DNA from: Rhynochetos jubatus
Taxonomy: Eukaryota > Chordata > Aves > Eurypygiformes > Rhynochetidae
Assembly: GCA_027574665.1 (NCBI GenBank)
Contig: CM050648.1
Span: 44,797,700 to 44,861,699, forward strand
Direction of reading: 5' to 3'
DNA length: 64,000 nucleotides
Under the pieces are notes generated by a model. It did not search any database. It was not told the DNA's origin and saw only the letters and a list, made by a program, of their open reading frames with translations. The position numbers and the translations under genes are program-made. Shown in pieces: positions 62,516 to 64,000 of the stretch; within the stretch, counting starts at the first letter, position 1, and each line of letters begins with the position of its first letter.

Positions 62516-64000
62516 GAGCCCACGGTTTAGTCTTCTCTTGTATTTGTTTCCTGAATTTCTGCAGATTACATTACAGTTTTCACAACTCTATGATTCTGTG
62601 GATTGTTCTGAAATACTGCTGGAAGTAACAAGGCTCCCATGGGCATCCAACCATTACGTTTGTAAAATGCATAGTGCTTTATATTATTTTATCTGTTCAT
62701 TTCACTCTACACTGCCCTAGGCACTGAAAATATAATTAACCCCTGGTCTGTCAAGTAATGGGAATAGTCACAGCAGGCAGCTACAGGAGGAACATCTGGA
62801 GGACATGTTCCTACACCATAATTTGATCTAGAGAATGAAGAACTGTGTCACCTATATGTTGGATTGGTCAACAAAATAGCCTCAAGTGCTCAAAATGGAT
62901 CAAACACCTTATTGTAGGAGCACCACAAGGCTAAAATGAAGACAGTTTTTCTTAAAATCTTTTGCAGCACATCACCAGTTGCAATCTGTTTTACATAATC
63001 AGTGTGAGGGATTGTTATTCACACAGCATTTTAGATCCCCTTCCAAACCCAGTCAGGAAAATTACAAAAAAAGACAAAAGGAATCGAAGAAGTTGACCTT
63101 GCAATAATGAATTAGATACTTGCATTCGATCCAATTCACTGATAATAAAATACACCCTGAAATGCTCTGAAGTGTGCAACAAGTAGGAGGAAACATCAAG
63201 TGACTGTTGACTGTCTGCAGGAGATGTGGTAAAATAAGGTGATAAAGCCACTGACTCAATGAGCTCTGTAGAGCACCTATAAGCCTCAGAAAAGTTAATT
63301 ATAGGGATAGAAAGCATTGAGAAATCTATCAAAAGGAAGTTGTGATCTAACAAAATTGAAGAAGAACACCAGGGCAAAAAAAGGCACCATGAGAATTCGG
63401 ACACTCTTATGGCAACACTCAAAATCTGACCAAGCCTCATTTAACTACAGCTCTGCTTCTCTCTAGTAGATATAGGGCCAATTTGACCTATATATATAGT
63501 GTAGTTCTTGATAATAAAATCACGTGTTCATTGTGTCATTGCCTTCATAGTTTGAAGCATCATGGTAAGGCAGAATTACTATTCACACTCTGCAAGTACG
63601 CTCCTGTCCACCTTCTCTAAGAACCAAATATTGTAGACCACCTATTACAGAACCAGCTAAACTAGAGTTCCATAATTTCTTTTGAAAAGAAATACAATGT
63701 TCATTTCAAATGCAACTGCTCTTACTGTTATGGTCACCATGCCCTGTGTGGTCACTATGTCCTATGGGTTCTTTTCATCTGTAAAGTAATCATGCAGGAC
63801 ATGTGATGAATCCATTGGGAGGGGATAAATAAAAAGGAGCACCAGAGACACAAATGTTATTCTAAGTAGTGGAAGCTGCTATATTTAAGTTTTTCAGCTG
63901 GTGTCTCCAATTATATTCGAAAAGCACAAAACCACAAGAATATGAAAATTTGCAACAATTGTTAACAAGCAGATCTTCTGAATACACAATTTTTGTTTTC
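62516..64000. other. A+T-rich non-coding stretch
   Basis: No gene or mobile element recognised. A lone 'tctatgattctgtgg' at about 62587-62601 resembles a CR1 tail but has no CR1 body before it. The 141-codon minus-strand frame at 63015-63440 has no recognisable domain. Confidence 0.55.

Noticed and set aside
62587-62601. CR1-tail-like 'tctatgattctgtgg'
   Set aside because: No CR1 3' UTR block precedes it, so it is probably a chance match.
63015-63440. 141-codon minus-strand open frame
   Set aside because: No domain or homology recognised; two reading frames overlap there on the same strand.
1-64000. tRNA, rRNA, snRNA genes or CRISPR arrays
   Set aside because: No B-box-like tRNA signature with a fitting cloverleaf, no rRNA-like block and no regularly spaced repeats were seen on either strand.

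Overview
The window looks like nuclear DNA from a bird, probably Neoaves. The evidence is mobile-element content: several copies of the CR1 LINE with its typical 3' end (a 'ttggactagatgatct'-type motif followed by repeated 'attctgtg' units), plus four copies of a short avian-type retroviral LTR family. Most of the sequence is A+T-rich, with no CpG-island-like stretch by eye. I recognise no host protein-coding exon, tRNA, rRNA or CRISPR array. The long gene-free stretches fit a gene desert or the inside of a very long intron; the sequence alone does not say which.

Layout. 1-84 is the tail of a CR1 copy cut by the window edge. 4106-4576 holds two CR1 fragments lying 5' end to 5' end. 5275-7270 (minus strand) is a decayed retrovirus-like element: a promoter/LTR-like part, a leader with a candidate splice donor, and the beginning of a broken gag-like frame; a small CR1 piece (about 6637-6728) sits inside it. 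11909-12420 is a minus-strand solo LTR. 20586-22138 is the largest element, a 5'-truncated CR1 that still shows reverse-transcriptase motifs A, B and C but has a nonsense codon and several frameshifts. 23260-23849, 40818-41393 and 60229-60592 are plus-strand solo LTRs of a related family; the last has lost its promoter-bearing middle. 26736-26916 is a short minus-strand CR1. 61894-62515 is an older minus-strand CR1 interrupted by a younger CR1 in the same orientation.

The remaining sequence is mainly unique A+T-rich DNA with mononucleotide runs, (TA)n tracts and small tandem duplications. A few places stand out and are not explained by recognised elements: a cluster of direct and inverted repeats at 46951-47065, followed by a G+C-richer, possibly LTR-derived segment at 47100-47500; a G+C-rich block at 54331-54680 in A+T-rich surroundings; a C-rich tract at 24451-24475; a 24-base palindrome at 36031-36054; and a strong candidate 3' splice site at 33238.

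No set of genes works together here. What the window records is repeated insertion and decay of retroelements, with nesting, truncation and reduction of proviruses to solo LTRs. I found no convincing new biological system; the leads above are modest.
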